NCBI RefSeq assembly: GCF_040958095.1
Contig: NC_091208.1
Location: 3,511,627-3,575,626 of the forward strand
Origin: Procambarus clarkii
Taxonomy: Eukaryota; Arthropoda; Malacostraca; Decapoda; Cambaridae
Reading direction: 5' to 3'
Length of the DNA stretch: 64,000 nucleotides
The notes beneath the pieces were generated by a model that saw only the letters and a list, made by a program, of their open reading frames with translations, was not told where the DNA came from and ran no database searches. Position numbers and translations under genes: made by a program. Below, piece by piece: positions 19,451 through 29,948 of the stretch (positions are counted from its first letter, which is position 1; every line of letters begins with the position of its first letter).

Positions 19451-19640
19451 GACGTTTTGTCTGGCCGGTGGAGCCCGGCTTGTTCGTACACTGACGTTTA
19501 GTCTGGCCGGTGTAGCCCGGTCTGTTCGTACCCAGTCGTCTGGGCTGGCCAGTGCATCCTGGCTTCTTCGTACCCAGCCGTTTGGGCTGGCCGGTGTATC
19601 CCGGTTTGTTCGTCCCCAGTTGTTTGCTTGCCCGGTGTCC
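19451..19640. repeat. Diverged 41-bp repeats right of the solo LTR
   Basis: About four to five diverged copies continue the minisatellite, with CTGGCCGGTGTA in place of CTGGCTGGTGTA. These variants match those kept in the inverted copy at 35990-36165. Confidence 0.85.
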
Positions 19641-19699
19641 CAAGTTATGATCGCCTTAGCCGTTTGGCCTGACCGGGCTAGCCTGGCCTGTTTGATCCA

Positions 19700-20500
19700 T
19701 GACGTCTCGTCCTCACGGTGTAGCCGCCTGATGTTCCCGCACGTACATGTTCCCTCCTGTTTCCCTGTCCTGTCCTACTCCAGCGCAGGCACATGCCGTC
19801 GAGCGGTCTGTCCGCTTGGGTGGGCTATACTATGTTATTATCTTTTATTTAAGTTTCTAAATCAATTTATTGCATTGTTCAGCTTTCAGTTATGCCTTGT
19901 ATTTACTTACTATTCCTCTTGCAGCGTTAAAGCAGTGTCCATTGCTGTGGGATATTCAATTAATTTTGTTTCTCTTTTGAGAATATTATTGCTTTTTGAG
20001 AATATTATTGCCAATCTCCCTTGATTAGTACTGTTTTAATAACCATTCCATCCCTTGAACATTACAGTTTTACTCTATCCAAACCATACCATGCATATAT
20101 TACTGTTTAACCTACCATCCTATCCCTTGATTAATCCCGCTTTAAGCTACCAAATCTTCCCATGATTATCACTGTTTCTTTTATTTGTTCAGCTTATATA
20201 CAAGTACATTATATTACGGTCTTATTCTATTATTAGAATATAATATTCCCCTCCCGTTCTCACTGTTCTGTTCTACTCCTCCAGGGTAGGCGCATGCCGT
20301 AGAGCGGTCTGTTGGCTTGGGTGGGCTACGCCATGTTATCATTTATTTAAGTTTTCCTAAATTAATTTATTACTTTGTTCAGCTTTCAGTTATGCCTTGT
20401 ATTTACTTACTAATCCTGTTGCAGCGTTAAAGCAATGTCCATTGCTGTGGGATACGCAAATAATTTTGTTTTCACTTTTGAGACTATTATTGTTTTATTT
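19700..20500. repeat. AT-rich tandem repeat of about 500 bp in the putative intron
   Basis: Two copies are marked by CATGCCGT followed by GAGCGGTCTGT at about 19791 and 20292. Each runs through TTATGCCTTGTATTTACT and GTGTCCATTGCTGTGGGAT. Related blocks recur in the inverted copy (35151-35870 and 22517-22995) and upstream of the gag exon in the host copy (36331-37153). No coding frame is seen. Confidence 0.8.
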
Positions 20501-20541
20501 CTGATCAGGGGAAGGAAGACACCAACACATGGGGGCGTAAA

Positions 20542-20547
20542 TTTATT
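20542..20547 (-). terminator. Polyadenylation signal of the inverted gag element
   Basis: AATAAA on the minus strand, about 40 bases before the element's 3' terminus, inside a block (TAATAAATTTACGCCCCCAT) conserved in the host copy at 38541-38561. The 700 bases between it and the gag stop hold no gene. Confidence 0.6.
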
Positions 20548-21247
20548 AGACATGATAAATAATTCTGCAGAAGTAAAACAGGCTTCTAAATAGGACTTAA
20601 CAAATGTATAACATAGCCGTGGCTAACTCAAAGTACACGAAACATCTTAAATTGTACACCCGTAGTAAAATAACGTAATCTTATAGCCTAGTAACAAACT
20701 CTGCAGAAACCTAATGTCCTAATGTCTAGAATTAGCAGTGAGGCGAATGTAACAAATCTAATTCTAAGTATAACAGGACACCAAAGTGAACAACATAACA
20801 TAAGGGAAACCCTAGCTGGAGAATAATCAGGCGGCAGAAAATACATAGTGACTGGGGAAGCCTGATATGTATTTGGAGAAGAAAATATCCCCAGGCCAGA
20901 GGCCGAGCCGCCAAGGAAGAAGCCCTACCTGACAAGGTAGGGATTACTAGTAGAATGGCTGTAAAGTCAAAGTAGTAGCTGCGGACATGGATAACACTTG
21001 GGGACGGGCGCTGCACCCCCACCCCGCAGGCCAGCAGGCCGGACCCCCCCCCCCGAAGGGCGAGTGCCCGCTGGCCGCGAGGGAAACCTCAGGGTGGCCA
21101 AGCAACTACAGCTACCGAACTGGGAAGGAAACGTCACTCTCCCACCTGCCTACCGCGATAGTACTGTTCTGCAAGCCCTTCTAGAGGCGGCTGAGGGCCC
21201 CGCCTAGACCAGAAAGAGAGAGGCGTATTAACCAGTTGGAGCCCAGC

Positions 21248-22472
21248 CTAGCTCCTCGAAGCCGTAACTTGCGGGTGGCGACGTGGGCGCTGCTCCTGTG
21301 TGGGTTCGTCGCGAGGCCGTGCTGGAGGGCATGGGTTGTAGGCAGGGTGCCTCCTTCGGCAGCGTGGGCAGTAGTGCTTGAATGAACATGAGGTGAAAGT
21401 GCAGCCGGGTCCCCTCGAGTGGTAGGCGAAGCAGTAGCCCGGGGGTAGCCCAGCTGCCCGAGCGCTGAAGAGAGAAAGTGCTGCCGGTCGCCCTGCCTCC
21501 TGCCTCACCGGCTGAGCAGCGGCCTGGGCGATGCGTTGCACCGAGCGAAATTCCAAGTCCAGCCTGTAGTCCAACCATGAACAGCCCGACCTCTCCCTGT
21601 CCCATCTGAAGGCCTTATCATACCACATCCAGTCACCTTTGAGGGTCGTCTTCATGGTCTTCACGTAACGCGCATAGGTAAACAGCGCCTGAGCCTCCGC
21701 TGGGTGCTTCTCGACGTAGATAGTGGCGTAAATGTCAAGGCCATGCGCCCACTGGTCCGGCGTCAGGGGCGGCTGCTTCTTACCAGCCTCCTTTGCGTCA
21801 GGGAATGTCGCAGAGTGGGACTCGAAAGAACCTGATTCCCGCTCATAGACAAGCAAGTGCTCGAGGTCCACATACTTGTTTGCCCAGACCTTCTCCCGAA
21901 GGGCTTGCGGGACGTGCACGCCCAAGAGTGGGATGCTGGAGCCCGTGGTCGCCCGGAGTTGCCCCGGCCAGGGGCTAGAAAAAGTGGGGGGCGCTCTCTC
22001 CTCGGGGGACTCATCGAAGGAGGACGGACTGGAGGAGCTCGCATGTCGCCTCGACGTATGCCCCCTGGCCCTGGCCCGTGGGCGACGGTCGGTGAAGGGG
22101 GGCAGGGCGGCTGTGGCAGCCGCGGCTGGGTCGGCCTCGGAGGTCCCCATGGCCGGAAGGCTTGTGGCGTGAGAGGGCCCCCGGGCCTGCGCGATGAGCG
22201 CCTGCAGCGTCGTCCAATCGTCGGCCGACAGGGGTGGAGGCTGCGACGCTGTGCCACCCGCCGCTATGCCGGCAGTGGGCCTCTGGGAAGTGTGGTCGCC
22301 GTCCGTATCCGAGCCGCCCGAGGAGCCCCCCGAGGAGGGGGAGGCGAAACGGGCGGGCTTCGTCCTGGCCCTGGCCGGCTGCGTCCTTGCACCACTGCGC
22401 TGTTGTCCTCGCGTCGACGCCGCCCGAGCCCTCTTCCATGTTGCAGTTGCTGCATGATCCGGCTTCTCGCCA
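21248..22472 (-). CDS. Gag-like nucleic-acid-binding protein, main exon (inverted copy)
   Basis: About 408 codons from a splice acceptor (TTTCCACAG, AG at 22474-22473) to the stop. The open frame continues upstream only to a GTG at 22516, and the first in-frame ATG is more than 100 codons in, which favours a spliced start. The N-terminal half is Ala/Pro/Arg/Ser-rich and low-complexity. A central folded block (around PLTPDQWAHGLDIYATIY and WMWYDKAFRWDRE) resembles the gag-like proteins of DIRS-type retroelements. Near the C-terminus a Cys/His cluster (CFAYHSRGPGC, CSFKHYC, CRRRHP) looks like a zinc-binding RNA-contact module. High GC content contrasts with the AT-rich flanks. Family assignment is from motif resemblance only. 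Confidence 0.65.
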
Positions 22473-23284
22473 CTGTGGAAAGGTGAAAACGTAAGCAATG
22501 GGCACTGCTTTAACACTGCAACAGTATTATTAAGTAAATACCGGACATAACTGAAGCTGGATTATGTAACAAATTAATTTTAGAAAACTTAAATAAATAA
22601 TATAAATAACATAGCGAGGCCAAAACAGCAAGAAAGGCATGAGGCTTAAGCAGTGCTAGAAAACAGAGAATAATTAGCGGAGTAAATACAAGACAAACTG
22701 AAACTGAACAAGTAAATAGCTTAAGACCGTATTATAATATACTAGTATTTAAGCTGAACAAATAAAAGACATAATATCTTGTATTTAAGCTGAACAAAGA
22801 AAGAGTAAACAGTGATAATCATTGATAATTTGGGTAGATTAAAGCAGGACTATACGAGGTATAGGATGGTTAGGTTGAACAGTAATATATGCATGGTATA
22901 GTTTGGATAGGTTGAACAGTAATATATGCATGGTATAGTTTGGATAGGTTAAAACTGTAATGTTCAAGGGATAGATTGGTTAATTAAACAGTACTTATTC
23001 ATGGAATTGAAATTGAAATTGAAATTGAAATAAGTTTATTGAGGTAAAATACACACAAAGGGATGAGGTAGCTCAAGCTATTCTCACCCCATTCAGTACA
23101 ACGTGTTAATATATACATAGACACACATCACAAATAAACATATTACCAAACATTCTGAGAGGTAAACATATACATTTCCTCCTTCACAAGTAGTATGGTA
23201 TCAGACGTACACACAAATACTTTTATGACCTAGGTATACTGTATAGACAATTTGCAAGATACATGCAGATAATTCAACAAAATA

Positions 23285-26200
23285 TTACAATCTTGGTGCA
23301 AAATTCTTATATCTCTCAAGAATATCATCAACCTTTCCGTTGTGACACATCCAGGCTATTTGTTCAGGAACAGTCCTTATCTCAGTGTTTCTATATACAT
23401 TAATCAACGGACAATCAAGAACATAATGGGCCAGGGTGTGAGACCTTAACATACCACATAGTTTACACTTCGTGTCATTATCATGAACACCTATCCCATA
23501 TTCCCAGTAATATTTGTACCCAAGCCTGAGCCGCATGTACACAGAGTCACTCCAAGCATTTCTCCTTTTACCATAAGTGAAATGGGTGTTTTGACTCACA
23601 TACATGTAGTGTTGCATGGTTTGACTACTCTCATACATTATCTCTCTCCTCTCCACTCCCGCCTGTGCCTGAATATTTCTGATTTTGCTTCTTATTTGTC
23701 TCATTGTGAATTCACATTCAATGTCAACTTGTGGTTTTGATGTGGCACGTTTGGCCAAGTCATCCGCCACCTCGTTGAGCACTATTCCAACATGAGATGG
23801 AATCCACATGAATTTCACACTATAACCTTTCAGCTGTATCTCAGTTATTCTTCTCTTACAGTCCTCAACTATAGACATGAAGACTGGGTTTCGACTGTTT
23901 AAGGACTCCAGTGCTCCTCGGCTATCGACAAATACAAAAACATTTTTGTCGTCATGACGTACTTCCTCCAAACACGCCAGAATGGCCTGCAGTTCAGCTT
24001 GTGTGGATGATATATAATTACTAAGCCGGAGTTCAATTATCCTGTCCACAGTCCCAAACTCCGTATATTCCCTTATTAGGACACCACACCCGGCCCTGCC
24101 ATCCTCCGCCACCGACCCGTCGCAATATACATGTAAACTGTTGCCTCTTGGTAACCGAGATATCATGCTTCCATACAAACACCGTAATTGTCCCGGTTCA
24201 TGATGAATCTTTTTCACCTTGAGGGATACAATTTCGACGTCTATTTTCTGTACTTTCCAGGGAGCAGACATATTACACTGTCGAGAGGGTTTACAGCAGT
24301 CAAGTACGTCGTATTCCCTGAGGTCATGAGCTAATCCCCTCGTGTAGCGTGTCTCCCTCAGTTTCCTGGAAGTGTGTACGTCACTCAGGCAGGTCTGAAC
24401 GCCCTCAAACAGCTTATCCCCTCCTTTTCTCCGCATGAAACGAATAGATACTCTAGTGTTAATGTCACGGACTCTATCACACACACTCTGTAAATTTAAT
24501 TCCATTCTCATTATTTCAATCATTGCATTTCTTTGACATTCAAGAATAATCCTCATAGCCTCGTTCTGTATCAGCTCTATTTCTTGAATTCTGCCTTGGC
24601 CTGTGTAAGACAATACGGGTGCTGCGTAGTCTATCAGGGACCGAACAGTACTTATGTATAACATCCGCAAGATAGGTACCCCAACACCTTTACCAGAAAA
24701 AGCCAGTGCTTTCAGAGGATGCAGACGGGCTTTACATAAGGTGCTGATATGATTTATTTCAGCATTTTTACTCTCACATGTGTATCCAACATACATGCCC
24801 AGATACTTGTACTTCTGAACACGGCTCAGTCCCACACCATTTAGAGTAAGTGTTATATTTCTTCGTTTCCTATACTCGTATTTGGTTTTATCTGCATTTA
24901 TAACTAAACCTAACTTGTGACAATTTGTACCAAGTATGTTAAGAGCAGTTTGAATTTTGTTCCCAGAAGTGCCTTGTATAAGAATGTCATCAGCATATAT
25001 GATCGTCGTGACCCCTGGAGGATACATCTCTGATGCTAATCTGTTCATTAATACATTGAATAAGGTGGGACTTAATACTCCCCCTTGTGGGGTACCTAAC
25101 TGAAACCTCCGTTCCTCAGACATGTATCCCTGGTAATACACCTGACCTTTTCTGCCTTGCAGATAATCCCTTATCCAGTGTAGCAATCTCCCTGTTATTC
25201 CCAGATTGGCTAATTCGTATAAGATTACTTCCCCATTGGCTTTATCAAATGCTCCTTGTAGATCAACAAAAACTCTACAATTGTCATCCACATTAGACAA
25301 ACACTTTAAGAGGCAATCCGCAGTACTTTTGCCTTTGATAAAACCAAAGAGATTACTGGACATGTTATCACCTACAAGGTAGAGGAGCCTATTTAACAAA
25401 ATCCTTTCCATCATTTTACAAAAGCAGGATATTAAGGAGACAGGTCTGTAGCCTCCGTTTGACTTAGGGATAGGAATGATGACAGCCTCTTTCCATTTTC
25501 TTGGTAACTTTCCCTCTCTATAACTCATATTAAACAAATCAAGTAAGGGACTAGGTTTCATACCGGCTAAATAATTAAGTATGTCATACGTTACTCCATC
25601 TTTTCCCGGAGCAGTAGAGCTGCCACTTTTTATAGCATCCAGTAGCTCATCGTGAGTTATCTCAGTGCATGTTATAGATCTTGTATTTTAGGCACATAAA
25701 GTTACTCCATTTCTAATATTTTCCCATGACCCAATGGTGACTCTCGTGTCTGCAGGTAAGGACTCCATACCAGCAGCACTTGCCCATTTATCTACTAACT
25801 CATTAGCAACTTTCCCTGGATCTGAGTGAGCAATGAATTTGGTCTTACAACCCCTGATTTTGTTTACTGCTCTCCATATGTCTTTAGGGTTCTTAGTATT
25901 ACCAATGGACTGAGCAAATTCTTGCCAGTATCTGTCCCGCGCCTCCTTCCTCACCTGACTGCATTCCCTAGCCACTTCTAACATTGTATTTTTCTCTTCA
26001 TCCCTCATTCCATTTTTTAACCATTCTTTATGCGCACTCCGTAGCATACTCTCCCACCCCTTGACTTGTTGATCATTGGAATATTTAAATTTCTTAGGTC
26101 CGTGCGTCTTGCTTCCCCTGCCCCCGTTATTTTCCCTCTGTACTAATTTCTCTATGTTCTCGACCATGTCCTCGTAAAAACTATCAACGCAGAGCGGCGT

Positions 26201-26924
26201 GTAATGTTGATACCAATCTCCCATATTTTGAATAAAATAATTTTTCATATCTTTATTAATATTTAGCCTTTTCCTTTGAAAGTGGACTTGTTTTTTCCCC
26301 CAGTGGTAATTCAACGTTCAAGGCAAAGTGGTCACTAAGTAGTTCCCGAACAACCCGAGCCTCCCCCATAATCCCCTGAGAGTTTAACATGCAGGCATAG
26401 TCAAGCCGTCCTCCCCTGATGTGAGTTGGTTCATTGTTTCCCAAGAGACAGGTATCTGGATGATCTTGTAGAAACTGTAACCACTTGACCCCATTAGCAT
26501 TAGTACTACCCACTGTCCTAAGGCTTGTGTGCCGAGCATTAAGGTCCCCAATGACCAGTGAAGGATTAGTATAAATGCAGTCAGGTAAATAGTTAGCGTC
26601 GAAGCAGTTCCTGGATACATACAAATTAACTACAATAAATTCCCCTTCCCTTAATGATAATTTAACACAGACACTCTCTATACCTTGCCTTTTTGATGGC
26701 GGTTCTACTAACTCTGCTGGTATGGAGTTCTTAACATAAATCGACGTGCCTCTGATGTTATTTGCGGCGAAGAGGTTAAACCCTTTATAGCCATTTAATT
26801 TCAATAAGCCTTCATTCCTATCCCCTGTCTCCTGGAGAGCTACAACATCAATATCATTTCCCATCACATAACAATGAACATCTGTAACCCTGTTTCTTAA
26901 ACCATTAACATTCCATGACAACAC
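23285..26924 (-). pseudogene. I-like LINE ORF2: endonuclease, reverse transcriptase, RNase H
   Basis: An APE-type endonuclease comes first (26924-26256: SWNVNGL, QETGD, GDLNARH, SDHFALN). A one-base frameshift in the run GGGGGAAAAAAC near 26290 moves the frame to 26314-25688. A single in-frame TAA at 25690-25688 then interrupts before the RT (FVDLQGAFD, GTPQGGVLSP, YADDILI near 24990). RNase H follows (YCDGSVAEDG near 24120, Glu in TQAELQAI, Asp in FVDSRGAL), and a Cys/His motif CKLCGMLRSHTLAHYVLDC lies near the end. No ATG marks the ORF2 start: the frame is open through the ORF1 stop and overlaps it, so natural expression may use reinitiation or frameshifting. Only two lesions separate it from an open frame. 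Confidence 0.88.
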
Positions 26925-26931
26925 TTTCAGT

Positions 26932-28391
26932 CTAGGGTGATCCGTTATTAATCAATTCACTGTCTAAGTCATCCCCAATAAGTTCACTAAATGATAGCCA
27001 TACCTTGTATAACATCTCCCACCTCCTCCCAAGTTCACCAGTTAAAGCGACATTGCGATTCTCAAGAGATTTTTTCAGTCCTGTGACGTCCATTATTGGC
27101 CCAAATGATTCCTTCATTTTATGTGTAATTATAGGGTTCTTCCTTTCACTACGACTATCATCATTCACACACACTTCACTTTCCTTCATTTCATCACTCA
27201 ATATTTCATTATTGTCCTCAACCACTATATCCTGATTATCCTTCACCGTTTTGTGATTTTCCTTGACCTCCTGAACGTTTAATTTCGCCTCAATGGACTC
27301 GATTCTCTGCCCAAGATTTTGGAGGAACTCACCAACTTTTCTAAGTTCAGCCCACACTTCCTTGACCATATCATTATGACCCTCTTTCTGAGCCACAGCA
27401 GCCACTTCACTCACCGTTACACTGTCACTGCCGGAGTCCTGAGTGGTGGCGTGGCTGCTTGTTGCTTGAGCCTGCCTAAGTAAAGGTGACTCCTTTACCC
27501 ACGCATTCGTCCGGTTCACTGGCACTGTTTGGGGCAGACTGTTTTGCTGTGCTCCCGGTGTCTGGGTAAGACCTCTTGCTTGCTCTGTAACATTCACCGG
27601 CCGGGGAACACCCATACTCGGCCTCTTGCTACACACAGCCGAGCTGGCATTATGAACACCTCCACAGTTGCAGCATCTGGGAACAATTTTCTCCCCCAGA
27701 TTAAGTCTGTTTCTACACACATTAGAGAGGTGAGACTTTCTGCAGAAACGACATCGTGGATCATGTTGACAGCTCCAGGATTTATGCCCCCATCTGCAGC
27801 ATTTCAGGCATATTATGGGCTCTTCTACATACTTTGCTACATGCCTGTAGTGATGCCCCGGTGATGAACACTTTCTCGGGTACTTCACCTCTCACTAGAG
27901 CCACCACCTGACTCCTAGCTTCACCTTTAATAAGGTGACGCTTGGCCCACACAAATCATTGGTCGTCGAGGATGAACTCGGGGTCTAGAATCTGAGGGTA
28001 TTTATAGATAATTACCTTCGTCAGCTTCTCGTTCCCCTCCGGTATTTCCATAACAATTCCATCATATCCTTGCTGGCTAAGAAACTTCACTGCTTCCATA
28101 GAACCTACCGTTAAGTAAGGTCTGTTTACACCTTCCTTCAGCAGGGGCTCGAACTTGCGGTGTTCTCTTCCGAGTCTGACGGTCCACAGCAGCGTCTGAT
28201 GATAGGTCAGCGTGCATGAGGCAGGGAAGAGAAGCCTCCATCTCCGCTGACCCTCACCTTCCTGACATCGTTCCGTCCGTTTGTCGGCATCAGTCTCGGC
28301 GTCGTTCTTCATTCTCTTATCGTTTCCGTTAAGTGTACCATTACTGTCCACACTACGCCTTACATCCTGTCTTCTGCGTTTCTTCTTATTC
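26932..28391 (-). pseudogene. I-like LINE ORF1, 3' part: zinc-knuckle RNA-binding protein
   Basis: The first portion (to 27956) ends at a TGA but continues in the same frame for about 30 more codons (FVWAKRHLIKGEAR onward). A frameshift near 27860 leads into the last portion (27888-26932). The latter holds three CCHC/CCHC-like knuckles (CLKCCRWGHKSWSC, CRFCRKSHLSNVC, CCNCGGVHNASSAVC) and an acidic, probably coiled-coil tail. The protein would bind LINE RNA. Its N-terminus was separated by the LINE-B insertion and lies at 35100-35038. The preceding LINE-B tail supplies the apparent start, so that start is not authentic. Confidence 0.82.
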
Positions 28392-28693
28392 CAATACAAT
28401 ACAATACAATACAATTTTATTTAGGTAAGGTACATACATACAATAAATTTTTACAAGGATTGGTTGACTTATAGGTAGAGCTAATACATACAATGCCTAA
28501 AGCCACTATTACGCATAGCGTTTCGGGCATGATAAACTTAAATGACAAGCTTAATACTAATTGAGCATAATGAGTAGAATGAAAACAAGAAATGAAAACA
28601 TAGATGAAAAAGAAGCACAAATCCAATTATGTCGACAAACAGCGCTCTTTAAAGAAAAACAGACATTGGTTGACAATAGAAGGGTAAGGTAGG

Positions 28694-28953
28694 TTACAGG
28701 GAATTTATTAGGTATAGCTTCATTTTTAACTTACACTGGTTGAGAGAGGTACAGTCTTTAACATGGTTGGGAAGGTCATTCCACATTCTGGGCCCCTTGA
28801 TTTGTAGAGCATTTCTAGTTTGATTAAGTCGTACTCTAGGAATATCAAAACTGTATTTATTTCTGGTGTGGTGCTCATGGGTTCTGTTACAACCTTCTAT
28901 GAAGCTTTTGAGATCAGGATTGGCATTATAGTTTAGCGTTTTATATATGTATA
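28694..28953 (-). pseudogene. LINE-B ORF2 C-terminal segment
   Basis: The last 80-odd codons of the LINE-B polymerase (YKTLNYNANPDLKSF through LYLINSL stop), cut from the RT at 33793 by the Gypsy insertion. The first few residues of the open frame (TSGFHWRTQG) are LTR sequence. A plus-strand paralogue of this segment lies at 48225-49103. Confidence 0.8.
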
Positions 28954-29947
28954 TGTTACAACCCTGGGTTCTCCAGTGGAAACCAGAGGTCAAAATTGAG
29001 CTATTAAACTTTCTGGTAGTACAGTTGAGTGCATCACTAGCGGCAATTGTTTGTATCTTCCCTGCCAGACGTAAGACTATTATTGTTTCTCAAAGAGCAT
29101 TTAAAGACTGAGCTGGGGGTTGATTATTAAATAATAACATAGGCACCAACTTTGCTTACTAATACTTTCTAATCATTTGTAAAGTAACAATACGTTGCAT
29201 AGGGGAAGATCTTTAATGTGCTTAGCTGCACGATCAATTAGGCTCCTTCCGGCACCACGACATGGGAGGCCTAGCTGGTCGCTAGGAGGTTCTTCTCTGG
29301 CTGGCGTTCGTGCGGATGAGACCTACTCTGTGGCTGCACCCCTAATCTCCTCCCTTCTCCTCTTACTTATTTCCCTTACCTTAAGTTCCTGTACCATTAA
29401 GTTAAGTATTGTATGATTTCTAAGTGTACCTTCTCTGGTAGTAACGATTGGTGAGACCTGGGGGTAGTAGTTGCCAGTGTTTTGGGTAACCCTAAGTGTT
29501 GTGTTTTGTATTAGGGTACCACGTGGGGTCTCACTACCCTAAGCTGCATCCAGCTTCAGTGCTTATCCAGTAGTACTTTACCCTAGCTTGTTATTAGTGT
29601 AAACCTTGTATCCTGCCTATGTGGACCAAGGCTTTTAACGTAAGATAGTGTGGTAAAGTTATTATTATTATTGTTATTGGTGTGAGTGTATATGGGGGGT
29701 TGTTAAGGGGTTAATAAATAAGTACATGAATTACAGAGTATCCCTTCTTCCTGTGTGGGAGTGCACTGATCAACCCTTAGACTAACATATATGGTCTAGA
29801 AGCTAGTTATTACTACTGTGGATAGTTTATTTTGGGGGCCGGGCCTTTTAGCTCTCCCATATTTGATACTCTGTCTTCTAACTACCCTTACCCCTTAGTA
29901 GTACCAGTCCCCCATAGAAGCCCCACACACACATATTATTTATAACA
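28954..29947 (+). repeat. 5' LTR of the Gypsy element
   Basis: Begins TGTTACAACC and ends TTTATAACA. It contains TAATAAATAAG near 29715, a possible polyadenylation signal. Short open frames in it have no support. The bases after it (AGTGGGGGCC) are where a primer-binding site should lie, but I cannot match a tRNA. Confidence 0.93.
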
Positions 29948-29948
29948 A

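Noticed and set aside
21857..22486. 209-codon plus-strand frame opposite gag
   Set aside because: It is an antisense frame in GC-rich sequence, without motifs; the minus-strand gag explains the openness.
29195..29416. 73-codon frame in each Gypsy LTR
   Set aside because: It is present in both LTRs only because they are copies of each other; it has no domain, and LTRs normally do not code.
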